Origin: Acridotheres tristis | Taxonomy: Eukaryota; Chordata; Aves; Passeriformes; Sturnidae | Direction of reading: 5' to 3' | Length of the DNA stretch: 64,000 nt | Assembly (NCBI GenBank): GCA_037013685.1 | Contig: CM072888.1 | Span: 12,838,216 to 12,902,215 of the forward strand | In this document: piece by piece, positions 12,607-23,840 of the stretch | How positions within the stretch are numbered: position 1 is the stretch's first letter | Layout of the letters: the number at the start of each line of letters is the position of its first letter | The notes under the pieces: generated by a model | Databases searched by the model: none | What the model saw: only the letters and a program-made list of their open reading frames with translations | What the model was told of the DNA's origin: nothing | Made by a program: the position numbers and the translations under genes

Positions 12607-14232
12607 TGACGAGAAAATTGGAAAAGGCTACTAAAGGTTTTGATGGTCCTAAAAGAAGTGGGCTCCCTGCTGCACCTTTGGCCAGGGTAGACTAAAAGTT
12701 TCAGGACCCTTCCTTAATAATGAGTGGAAAACCTCAGTTTCTAGTCTCAGTCTACTTTTTTAGCTTTGGAGAACATGGCCAGGATACTGCAACTATTACT
12801 GGGGACTAAAGAGGGTAAAAATACTCACACTCATGGAAGCAGGGATCTGAGTACCCACCCAGTTTGCATTTCCAGTGACCCTTCCCTTTCCTCAAATAAC
12901 ATTACCTTCTGTTTTTCTTGTTAATAGGGAAGGATCCTAAATTTCTCTACAGATTTTGCATGGAAATTATTTTAACTACTTCATTTGAAGGGCTAAATAC
13001 AGATCATAATTGGAATGGTATTTGAGGTCAGATTAAATTAACAAAGTCCATCGAGAGGAGAGTTTTGACAAGGAGATCCAGTTTTATGTATTTTTATTTG
13101 GTTGCATTACAGCCACGCATGGCTTATAAACATCACAGCAATTCCATAGAAAAATTTCCATCAACTGGTAATAATTTCCCTGAAAAAAAAACCTCTGGAT
13201 GCTTTGCACCATGCTCCTATTTCTTTGCTTGCTCTGGAGAGACTGGGAATGATAGAAGTAATTGCCACAAGTCTCTGGAGTTTGCACAGAAGTTTCCCTT
13301 TTTCTGACAGTGGGTGTCTGATGTCGTAAGTCTATGGATCATAATGTTTAATCTTCCCACCTTCTCAGAGAAGGGTTACTCTAAGAAAATTTTTGTATCT
13401 ATGAGAGCAAAGAATAAGAAAATTTACGAAACCCAAAAGCATAAAGTAGTTTTATTTCAATTTCTTCGTATAGATCAGTTGCTTCTGACAGAAAAAAAGT
13501 AAGTGTTGATTTACCAAGATAAAATGGCAAATTCTTACAGGACAAAAGATGTGTTTATTGTTAACTATGTACTGGCTTTCAATTGATCAGGAGTTTTTTG
13601 CTCCTAGATATAAAAAAAAAAAAAATTTGAAAAATACGTCTTGGAAAAATGAGTTGCATGTGTTATCTCTGAAATTCTTGATTCAGCATTTTTATTTCAA
13701 CATTTCTATTTCATCACCTGACTCCCCGGCCACTTCCTCTGAAAGAAAATGTTGACTTTTCAGGAAATTATGAGCTTTGTTGAATGTTTGGAATTTGATT
13801 AAAGGCTGAGTAAGGATTACTTGTATGAAAGAGTGTTTATAGCAACAGCTTCCCAGATGTGTGGGTATGTTTGAATGGTTCAGGGGTGTTGCATGAGGAC
13901 ATGATCTAATATTCTGTTGTGAACTCCGAACTTTCTCAGTTTCTCAGAGTTAAAGGAATTCTTGCTTCAATGCAGCAGTAGAAATAATATTGTTATTTAG
14001 CAAACAGTCTTGGACAGATTGCAGAAATATGTCAAATATTAATTACATTAAGGTTGAATGTTCAACTAAAATTAATTGCAATGTTATATAAAATTAATTT
14101 CATTAATTTATTTCACAAGGACTGCAATGAAATGTATAGAAATTTACAATTAGTATTTAAAATAATACAGTGAAACTTTCAAGAGTTGAATTGTGTATTT
14201 AAAGGTAATACAGTACAAACTGGAGAAAAAAA
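12607..14232. other. No gene seen
   Basis: Unique A+T-rich sequence after the CR1 pair. It holds an A14 run at 13612-13625 and AATTAAT-rich sequence at 14035-14115. No coding similarity was recognised. Confidence 0.6.
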
Positions 14233-14397
14233 TCATATATACATATGTGCATATATATGTTTGGATGTGTAGATTTTACATACGTGCATATTTATATTAC
14301 ATATAAATAATATATAATACATATATACATAATCTATATATTATATATATTATATATATATAATACATATATAATACATATATAGTTATATATACAT
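14233..14397. repeat. TA-rich low-complexity tract
   Basis: About 165 bases consist almost entirely of alternating A/T with scattered C and G (ATATATACATATGTGCATAT at the left, longer TATATATA runs at 14340-14365 and 14370-14395). It is an interrupted (TA)n/(CATATA)n microsatellite. Such tracts can unwind or form cruciforms and are usually length-variable. Confidence 0.92.
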
Positions 14398-17300
14398 GAA
14401 AACATGACTGGTGAGCCAGTAAATAAATCAGAAATTAAATGATCTTGGACAACCAGCCTTCAGATGTCCTATCTGTGCTTGTCCAGATAATTGAATTTCT
14501 GCATCCAGAAACTTGTTTGCACCTCCATTTCCTTGTACACGGGTTTTTAGCAGCACGGAATGCTGACTGGATATGTGTTTAACCAGACCAATGCCTGATC
14601 TGAGCATTTGGGGAAGTTGGTTATTGGAGCATGCTGTAACATGATAAATTAGCAAGGAAATACAGATGCAGTGGCTGTTTCCTCACTGAATATGATTGGA
14701 AACAATAAAGAATTTAGAATATTAGGAAAGAATTACAGCGCCTGTTGTCCATTTGATTCACAGTTTTTTTAAGGGAAATAAACCTTTTCAATTTATTTCT
14801 TTCTTGCTCAATATTTCTCTCTATCCTTTCTCATGTGGCCCATCAGCCATGTGGATATTTTGCTGAAAGAATAAAGACAGATATATGAGTAGGAAGGGAG
14901 AGAGAACTCAGTATAACTACTTTTCCCTTTCATATATGTCTTTTCTTGTGGAATATTTCCCCTCAAGAACATTCACAAGGTGAAAACAACATAAGGGCTA
15001 CTGAAAATATGTAGCAATGTACTGCATGCTTCTTATCCTCATTAATTCAAGACAGATAGCATTTGAATGTAAAATAGTCCTCAGCATCACTACAAAAAAA
15101 AATGGAAATACAAGCTGAGCAATGTGGTATTTGTTTCAATGATCTTAGAATGAAGTTCAGTGCACCACACGGGGCTATGGCATAAATATTCAGCAGTATT
15201 CAGTTTTTTTGCCCCACATGGGAGAAGGTTCAGGAGAAAGCTCTATGGGATGGTTAATCTGCTTTTCCAGACCAGACTGGGGAGTAGAAACTACTTCTAA
15301 GCCCTGACTAAGGAGTTCAACCACTGTGGGGAACTACTTGCTGCTCACATCCACCGTTGGATGAGGTATTAATATCAGTATTAAAAAAACTTCAAGGAGC
15401 CTGAGCACCCCTCTGTGAGAGCAGCAACCAAGTGGAGACCTCACCCACAGATATTCATGTTATTGGATGTCAGGGAAAGGTTCTACTAAATTTGATGGGC
15501 TTATGGAAAGAATCTCTTCTATTTCATGCTGCAGTGAGAGGATGAAGATTTGGGTACCTGGCTGTCCAGTTTCAGACATTTTGTTGAAAGATTGCCTCAG
15601 GGCTCAGGACTTTCCTTCCTGCTCTTCGAGACCAGTTGCTATGACCAGACTCAAGCACCTTTTTAAGATTCCTGGCACGCATAAGGAAAGATGAAGCCTT
15701 TTCTGTTATGCTTCTATTATTGCAATTATGTGATGAAAAGGAGAATGCAATCCAAAATATAGAAGCCCAAAATCCTCAAATGCAAATGCTCTTGCAAATG
15801 AACCCTCTGCCCACACGGAGAGAAAAGATCCAGGCTCAGATTCATAGCCTGGCTCTTATTGTATGTATGAGACAGCTTACTGTAAGACCAAAATCAAATT
15901 ATCTCTGTGTTCAGAAGATAGTTAACATTAAATTCATCTCTGCACCACCTAATTTCATTTTCAGATTTTTGCATAGTTTATCTTAGCTAATGAAGAATGT
16001 TGACACAGCAAATCATAATGTGAAGAGGGGAACTCAACTTTACTGTCTTTAAAATTGTTGTTTTCCAAACCCTTATGGGCAGAATGACACGAACAGAATA
16101 ACAAAACAGATTTCCAGCTGAAAATCTATATTAGAAAGCTTTATGTTAGTGCTAGCATATCAGAGTTGCATTGTCAAGGAAGGGCGAAGATGCTAAGAGC
16201 ATAGGAAAGGCTTTATTTTGGGGATATTGAATTCCTAATGAAAGAAAAGTAGCATAGGAAAGGAAGAGATTCTTTTTCATCATTTCAGACTGCACGTAAA
16301 TGTCAATTTACCCAAGTGCATTTACAACGTGATTTATCCTAAAAGTACCAATTTATTTGTACTAGAGCATTATTTCAGCAGTTTTCTTTCAGGCTGTTAT
16401 TTTTATATCAAGGAATCCAAATTAGGAACCTTGTGAAGTCTGAGATGTTTCTATTAATTTACACAAGATTCTCTTTTTCCAATTCCTTCATGACTGGCTC
16501 AGAGTCTTTTATTTGACTTGGTTCTGCAGAAGATTAGCCCTCAATATTACAAATATTTTCACTGAGACTGGTATATAAAGCTGCCAGAGCAGGTTGAAAG
16601 TTGAAGGAGCCTTACAGTTGTACCTGCAGGAGCCAAAGTGTTCTCCAGATTCTGCTGCCACTCCTGGATCTGTCCAAATGCCATTTCTCCTTGGCACAAG
16701 TGAGGCATCAAGTTCCAGGGACCCTGTGTTTCTCTTTGCAGCCCTCATTCTGATGCCCTCATCTTAAGTGACCCCCTTTGAACAAAACTCAGGATTCTCC
16801 TGTTCTTTACCATTGAAATCTCATCTCTTCAGCAAGCTTGCATTTGGTCTGATAAATTTCTTCTTGGAAAACTGAATTCAGGATCACATACTCAGAGCCA
16901 ATCAAGCCAATCATCCCCCACTTACATGACTGAGAGACTCCTCCACAATTTTACCCTGGAAACCCTAAGGATCAATATTCTCTTGAGAAAAATCTGAGTT
17001 TTACATTAGTTTGATTTTGAGGAATGGCTGGTATAGGGGAATGTGAATTTGTATTCATTCCACTCCATGTATATTATAACACAGGGAACATATTTGAAGA
17101 GCAGTGTGATGGTACAGAATTATACCAATGAAAATGTGAGCAATAGCACTTTCAGGACCCATAAGAAAACCAAAGATAATGCCTTCCCCCACTCCTACCA
17201 ATGTTTATTAGTCCCACAGCAGTAAGACCACCCTTTATTGGCAAGTGCAGCTATCTCACTTGGCATCTGAGGAGCTTAAACACCAACCAGGCTGTGGCTC

Positions 17301-17930
17301 TTTCTTCTCTCTCCTTAATACACAGAGGATTACCCTTGTGAAGGACTACATAAATAGAAAATGTGATGGCTTTGCTTTAACTACACTAAGCCTGTCTTTT
17401 TTTTCCCTGGCAACAGTTTTAAGTGTCAGTGTTGCATCCATATTAAGTGTGAATTCCCTTGTGTAAATCCCATTAAGGTTAATAGAATTTTAGTTTTACT
17501 GCTTAATAAATTTCAGAGTGGATTAAGTTTTGAGAAATATGTAACCAGTCATAATGCACAGAGCATAATCCCATATCAGCATACATATACTGTAGCTAAG
17601 TCTGGGAAGTGCTATCAGAGATATGATGTGGCTTTGTATTATATATAAAGAAAATAAAATAGATGATTTTCAAGTTTTTAACTTAGCTAATATTGCAGTA
17701 TAATTTGTCATTTATTGTTTATTGATTTTTTTCACTTCTACTCACTTTAAAATTGCAGTCTCTAAGATTTTGTGCTTCTGGATTTAAAATCATAATGGAT
17801 TATTTGAGATATCAGGTTTTCCCAGCTGCTGGATCAAAGTGCAGTATTTTATACCTGGTAATTACTGAACTCTTTGGGGGAACTGTACACTGAGGGAGCT
17901 GGTACTCAAATGCCTGGATTTTAAGGGAAA
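14398..17930. other. No gene seen
   Basis: Unique sequence. A 13-base direct repeat, AGCATAGGAAAGG, occurs at 16198-16210 and 16251-16263. The open frames at 15467-15694 and 15708-15986 do not match known proteins. Confidence 0.6.
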
Positions 17931-17977
17931 CATATTTTAAGAAGATCCCATGACATATTTTAGGAAGATCCCAATGA
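17931..17977. repeat. Imperfect 23/24-bp tandem duplication
   Basis: CATATTTTAAGAAGATCCCA plus TGA (17931-17953) is followed at once by CATATTTTAGGAAGATCCCA plus ATGA (17954-17977). They differ by one substitution and one inserted A. Confidence 0.9.
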
Positions 17978-19489
17978 CTAACATACACTGTTATATGCTA
18001 CATACATTTAACAATGCATATATTCAAACTTTGTGAATCTGAAATTGGTTTATAGTATTAAGTATCAATTTCCTCTAAAATTATTGTATTTGTCTCTTGG
18101 GAGCTTTCAGAGACTCAGTTGTCTTTCTCCAAGTGCTGTTCCATTGGATTTACCAACTTCAAATGACATGCTGAAGGTATTGGAATGTTTCTTCCCTGGA
18201 GGCAGACAATATTCCTGAACTTTTGGTCATTGGTGCTGCTCTGAAGTCAAGGTGAGGCTGTGTCTCCATGGGCAGACTTTCCCCCAACCCTCATGCTTCT
18301 CAACCTCAAATTCAGACAACAAAAGCAGACAAAAGGTCTAAGATTTCTATTCATCCCCCACCTCTGCTTTTGCACTAGAATTCTTTGGTTTTTCCTCACT
18401 GCTCACGTCTCTCTGTATATCTCATTGTTTATTTGTGTTGCCAGTGTGGTGATTTGGGATATCTGCCTATGTATAGCTGTAAATTGCAGCCAAGGTTGTG
18501 AAACAGCAAGTATCTGGTTATTAGTTATATTCAGGAGACTGACCAAAAATGTCAGTACAGTTTTCCATATTTATTATCTCAGAGAATTCCATATCCAGGA
18601 AGAATATTATTATTTTTTCTTTACATGCCTGCCCTGTAACTCTGCCTGTGATCTGAAAGTCAAGCTGTCATCTTTGCTTTTAATGAATTTTTTGCAGCAG
18701 AAACTTACATTACAATATTGCTGCCTCCTTGAGCCAGCATAGGACTGAGGCTGTTTTCATATCTTCATTGCTTCTGCAAAGAGGTGAAGTAAAAAAGGAA
18801 AGAACTAAAAAAGAATAAAAAGCTGAACAAACAAGATTTTTTTAAATTAAAAACAAATACTTGTGATCCTAAGTAGTTATAGGAATACCAGACGTTCAAA
18901 AATGTCTTCGTTGTCCTTTTTTAATGACTGCCACTTTCCTTTTAATGTCTAAAGGCAGTGAGCAGATGCAACCAGCATCCTTCTAAACAGGCAAGGTGAC
19001 TTATGCTTCTGTATTGTGCATAATGCCTTAAAATTGGAAACCAGCAGATATGGTTCATTCATGTTAAAAACACTTAGCCAGGAATCTCAAGTATCACTAA
19101 AAATCTCAGCCCTATCTCTTCCTTCTCATAATAGGATTCCAACTGATTCTGTTTGCTTCACCTTCCAGTGTTCCAGGTCATACTTGATTTCACATTCAAT
19201 CTCAGCAATTTTTAGTGGCCAGCTGTTTGAAACCTGAATACCTTTATTCTTGTTTCTACCCAAAAAATGCTTTCCTTCACAAATCATCTGTATTTCTTTG
19301 TCTTTTCTCTGTGGCTATAAGTGTGCAGCTGACTGTGTGACAAAGTCATAAAATTATGTCTTTATTCAGTTTAAGGTAATATCCACCAGGGTGAGTTAGG
19401 CTGCTGTACCTCTGATGCTGACAAATGCTGTATGTGCATTTGCTGCTGCACTTTTAACATCAATAACACAATAATTTTCAAAATTTTGT
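17978..19489. other. No gene seen
   Basis: It contains a 160-codon + strand open frame (18260-18742) rich in Phe, Leu, Ile and Cys, as expected from T-rich DNA. No domain was recognised. Otherwise it is unique sequence. Confidence 0.55.
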
Positions 19490-19578
19490 AGTTAATTAAC
19501 TCTTGCAAAACATTATTATCCTAACTTCCAAGATAAGGAAACTGATGCAGGTGACCAAGGCAATGTCACCTTGCTCCA
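19490..19578 (+). mobile_element. Probable MIR-type SINE remnant
   Basis: CATTATTATCCTAACTTCC, AAGATAAGGAAACTGATGCA and a trailing GTCACCTTG follow the well-known MIR core and 3' region (ATTATTATCCCCATTTTACA, then GATGAGGAAACTGAGGCACA, then AGGTCACACAGC). The upstream TTAATTAACTCTTGCAAAAC fits TTTAATCCTCACAACAAC loosely. MIR elements are tRNA-derived SINEs that were active before the amniote radiation, so strongly decayed copies are expected in birds. An alternative is chance similarity in A+T-rich sequence. Confidence 0.5.
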
Positions 19579-20938
19579 CCACAGCCACAAAGTGTGTTTA
19601 AGGCACTTAGCAAAAGCAACAAAGGGTCACAGAAATGGCCACTTCAATTAATGATCTGTTTTAGACTTTCCTAAATTTTTTGCCTACAAGAAAAATACTC
19701 AGCATCAGGATCCCATCAAAATGTGTCACCATTGTTGAGTGGCTGCCTCTGCTGAGCAGTGTGCTTGTACAACTGTGTGTGAGCACTACAAGTCAATTTT
19801 TAGGTAGCATGGATTTATCTTGGAGAACTGGCTCATGGCAGCTTTTTTTTTTTTTTTGTTCCTTCTATAATTACCTTGAGGAGTAATTGGGAATATTTTG
19901 AGTGGTCAGTTCTTTTGTTGATTTAAAAACATGTTCATTCTTGTTGGTTTTAGCTTTTTTAATGAAGTGTTTCTGCTGTTGCCTTCTGTGGGTTCCTACT
20001 ATCTAACCCCACTTCTGACACACCCCAGTGATGATGAGACACTGACAAGTCACCAGGGAAGTATCCAACAAGGGGAATTTTGATGGGAGAGTCTTCATGC
20101 ACAAAACCTGAAGAGACTAAGTGTAACCTGCAGAGGAAGAAATCATTTTCACTTGACACTTCTTTTTTTGGACTGTTCTCCAAATTACCAAAGGTCTTTT
20201 CTCCTTTTTTCCCTTGGGCAAAATAGGTAATAGAAAAGCTTAAATATATGTATTATTTAAATCTTTATTTGGTAATGGATTATTTTATACAGTTCAACTC
20301 TATGGATATGGGTCTATTTTCCACAGACCCTGCCAAGAGACTTTCCATTCTGAGGCTTCCTGCTTATTTCTTCCAGCTGCTTCTCTTTCTTATCCCTTCT
20401 GTTGTTATTCTCCTCCTGTCTCCTTGTTTTCACTACTGATGGAGGAGAGGCTTGGTTACACTTTGAAATCATAATATAAATGTTCTTGGCAATTGTTTCT
20501 TTCTATACTCTTTATAATTATTCTCCTGCGATTCCAATTGTATTTTCCAGTTGGAGACCATCACAGAGAGCTGTGTTGCTCATCCAGAATGTTAAAGGTG
20601 CAAATAATCTTTTGAGAGGGCTCATAAGGAGCATGTTTGACATTGAGGCACAGCAGGAGTAACAGAGTGGCCAAAATGGTGTTGGCTGGGTTGACGAGCG
20701 ATGCGGGAAGGAAAACATCTTATTCAGCTCTACATCTCCTGTCTAGTCCTCAACCCGTGCCACAAAGTCTGTCTGCAGCACAAAGCCTCCTGCCAAACTC
20801 ACCCTGACAGCTCACCACCAGCAGCAATGGGATTTGCTGGCCCAGCCTGCTCCAGTGGGGAGGTTCTGGATAAAACACAGGAGCGTGCGTGTGCCTGTGT
20901 GCATCACTTGAATACTCTGCTGCAGAAATGACTGATAG
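19579..20938. other. No gene seen
   Basis: A+T-rich to about 20540, then GC-richer to 20938, with several CpGs (GACGAGCGATGCGGG near 20692). The GC-richer block is not recognised as a known repeat or exon. Confidence 0.5.
19843..19857. repeat. T15 homopolymer
   Basis: Fifteen T residues follow GGCAGC. On the + strand they resemble a polypyrimidine tract, but no AG acceptor follows closely. Confidence 0.9.
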
Positions 20939-21039
20939 GGAAAAAAACAAAGCCAAACCAAAGAAGCAAACAAACAAAACCAAACAAAACCAAACAACAC
21001 CCCAAACACAAAACCTCAAAACAGAGAAGCAAACAAAAT
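20939..21039. repeat. A/C-rich low-complexity tract
   Basis: About 100 bases contain almost only A and C on the + strand, built from CAAAC, CAAAA and CCAAA blocks (for example CAAACAAACAAAACC near 20968). It follows a GC-richer block (about 20640-20935). It is a decayed (CAAAA)n/(CAAAC)n simple repeat or an old A-rich tail. Confidence 0.85.
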
Positions 21040-21202
21040 CCACCCCCTTTATTTACATTATTTTACATCTGTGGAAGTCATTTGACTACCTGTGAGTCTG
21101 AAGAAGGGAATTGGTCCTTCTTCCTGCAAAAATAACCACAGTCATGGAGGCAGCAAAATGCTGTTTTGTCACATGGGAAAGTATTTGCAGAACAAAGTCC
21201 CT

Positions 21203-21242
21203 TGTTTGTTTGTTTGCTTGCCTCTGTGTGTGTGTTTGTTTT
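21203..21242. repeat. (GTTT)n/(GT)n simple repeat
   Basis: TTGTTTGTTTGTTTGCTTGCC is followed by TCTGTGTGTGTGTGTTTGTT: a short interrupted GTTT run and a GT run. It lies about 160 bases after the A/C-rich tract. Confidence 0.85.
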
Positions 21243-23670
21243 CTCTACTTTTGGAACATATTAGAAAGCATCCTGCTCTCGTTATTCCTTTTAAATAGTC
21301 TATTTTCTGTAGAAAGTAATATCCACATGGTAAACTCCTATTCATCAGCACTGTGCCAAATATATGCCATTTTAAAGCTAAATATATGTTATTTTATTTT
21401 ACTTTAAAATGAGCCAAAATACATACCAAGAACATAGCTCTGGATGGTATTGGTCCTATTTTGAAGTGAGTGTTTACTGTGTGAGGCACTTCTGTGCAAC
21501 AAGCTGAGTTTGTAAGGGGCTGCTTTATGAATGCAAAGCAGAAAGCAGTATTTCTTCCTCCTCTTTCTGTGAATTTACCTTTTAATTGTAAAAATATGGA
21601 TTTTCTCGCTACTCTTGAGGAAGAATGTCAAGCATGACCTTATGCAGTTAATGTAATTGTACCTGGCTCCCTAGCACTCCCTTTTCACTTGCATTTTCGG
21701 AGTGTTTCTCCAAGGAACATAAAGAAGAGGGTATTCAGTTTGAAGAAAATAAAGGGTTAGCACTTAGGATCTTCTGTGTCAACTCTTATATCATTCTGTA
21801 TTAGCTGATGTACAATGGTATATTTTTGGTCCCATTTTTATTCCCTCCCATTGGGTACTAATAAGTCTTTCCTCTTGTCATGTTCTGGTAATATTTTTCT
21901 TCCTTGACTTTGTCAGGATGAGAAAAATTTCCTACACAAGCTCTCCCGTTCCTTTACTAAATACTAAACTAAGACTGAGCATCAGGCAAGACTAAATGAA
22001 ACAAGGAGACTTCTGGAGTTACAGGACCACATGGTAAATAGCTTCCTTTTTCATGATTTTGCTTCGTAAAATGTTCAAATGTTCTTTTTCTCTTTGTAAG
22101 GATTGCATTTTACACGTCTGACTCCAATTTTCTTTTTCTAAAAACAGGCAGAAACATTACAGAGCAACTGTGTTAGCAAATGCTAAAACCGAATAAACTG
22201 ATTGTTACAGCGTGGCCAAATTAAGGATGTGTTAGGGTGTTTACAAAGTGAAAAAGAAAAGTTTTATAAAGAATTTAGAGCAATCCAAACCAGCAATAGT
22301 TCCTCTTTGATCACTTGGAAAAGAGTTCTACATGGCCTGAAAACTTACTGATCTGGAAGAATACAGTAATTGAAACTAGGAATAACTTTAACATTTCACG
22401 TCTTAGTTGGGCAGTGGAAATGAAATTTGCTTGCAAATACAGCACGGTTCTATAAAAGAAGTTGTAACTTTGGCTAATAATTTCTTTATTTAGAATATGA
22501 GCTTCATCTTATTGAAAACAGCCCGAAAAGTCATCCTGATTTTTCTGAATAGTCTCAGCTGGGAAGAGAAATTTATTAACCTTGTCTAAATAATGTAGAA
22601 TTTGGGGTTTTGGTTTTGAAAATTATTGACCTTTGTTATCAAGCTTCTAATTATTAAGCTTCTGATTTTCTTTTAACTATTAAATGTTTTTTATTGTTCC
22701 TTTACTGCAGCATTTTCCAGTTGAAAGTCAAAGAAAGCTGATTTTCACATGTCAGCTGCATTAGCAACTTCTTCAGTGAGAGAAGAAAATCACCTCTCTT
22801 ATCAGGATTTCTGGTGCCACTGTGTGAAAAGTAACTGGTGAAAAAATCAATTCCAGTGTAGAGACATTCCTTTGCAAGGAAAAAATTCTATATTTGAGAT
22901 TCAGCAGGGCACAGCACTCCTTCATGCTGAAGACCTTCTTAATGAGGACATAAAAACAAAAGTGAAAATCCAGCAGGTTACAAAATTTTACAGCACTTTT
23001 GAAAAAACATATGTATCAATTTGCATATGATAGGGTGAATCAGTGTGCAAGGTACATACTGGGGTCAGAGATCAAAACTCTTCTAGTGAATTGATAAGGA
23101 AAATGTACAATTCCTAGAGCAACATATGTCAGTGAGTTTCTTTACTTAGGTCTTTTTTTCTTTAAGCCGTATAAGGGACAAATCTCTATTCTGACAGTCA
23201 TCCTTCTGTGAAAATGCAGTAAATATTTCAGAATCTGTGGCCTAGAAGACTAAATGGCACCTGTAATTTTTCTCAGTGGCTGCAGTTCTAGCTCAGTCTG
23301 AAACTGGCCTGTGTGCTGTGCAGCATGGAGGCAAGTGCTGAGCACTGCAGGCAGCACGAGTTTGTTTCTTCCTGCATGCACAGCTGATGGCTGATGCAAG
23401 AAAATTGTTAAGGGATATTGTTTTCACAGAGGTTTTTTTTCCCCCATTGCCACACAGGCACACCAGCAGCTGGTCCAGCATCCAGCCCACCTGGAGGTGT
23501 GAGGCAGTGGGAGCTCTCTAAAATAGATGTGCTGCTGAGGGATGAGTGTCTTTCCTCTGCCAGGAGATGCCCTTTAGGAGTTTCCAAATGTCCATCCCCT
23601 GCTGTTCCTGCTCATCCTGCCAAAACAAGATGCTTCAGCATCTGGCAGGAGGAAGTCAATCGATTATCAT
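21243..23670. other. No gene seen
   Basis: Unique A+T-rich sequence. There is a 15-base imperfect direct repeat starting AAGCTTCT at 22641 and 22656. A good-looking splice acceptor string (TTGTTCCTTTACTGCAG, ending near 22710) has no recognisable exon after it. Confidence 0.55.
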
Positions 23671-23722
23671 TTCTGAGATTAGAAATGACCCCACAGGTCA
23701 CCAGTTAGCCACCCTCCTGCTG
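23671..23722 (-). mobile_element. Probable CR1 3' terminus, minus strand (copy F)
   Basis: TTCTGAGATTAGAAATGACC followed by CCACAGGTCACCAG and CCACCCTCCTGCT resembles the reverse complement of the CR1 terminus (GGTTGGAAGTGACCT..AGGTCATC..AGTCCAACCCCCTGC). The order and spacing fit, but only about 50 bases are alignable by eye and the divergence is high. Confidence 0.5.
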
Positions 23723-23821
23723 GTTAGTCTGAAGGCACAATCAGGTTGTATATGAGTAACTGATGCTTCAGCTTTGAGGATAACCTGGCTACAGAGGCAA
23801 ATCTGGGGAAGACTTGAAGCA

Positions 23822-23840
23822 CTGCTGCTGCTGCTGCTGC
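23822..23840. repeat. (CTG)6 trinucleotide run
   Basis: Six CTG units plus one C lie in a locally GC-richer stretch (23.3-24.0 kb). Translation gives Leu, Ala or Cys runs, but no supported gene covers it. Confidence 0.95.

Noticed and set aside
12390..12695. 101-codon open frame as a gene
   Set aside because: It is mostly a frame through the CR1 copy B 3' end and flank.
18260..18742. 160-codon open frame, membrane-protein-like
   Set aside because: T-rich DNA yields Phe/Leu/Ile/Cys-rich frames. No start context, domain or splice structure supports it.
20020..20115. C/D box snoRNA (GTGATGA ... CTGA)
   Set aside because: Boxes occur at plausible spacing, but the required terminal stem flanking C and D boxes is absent.
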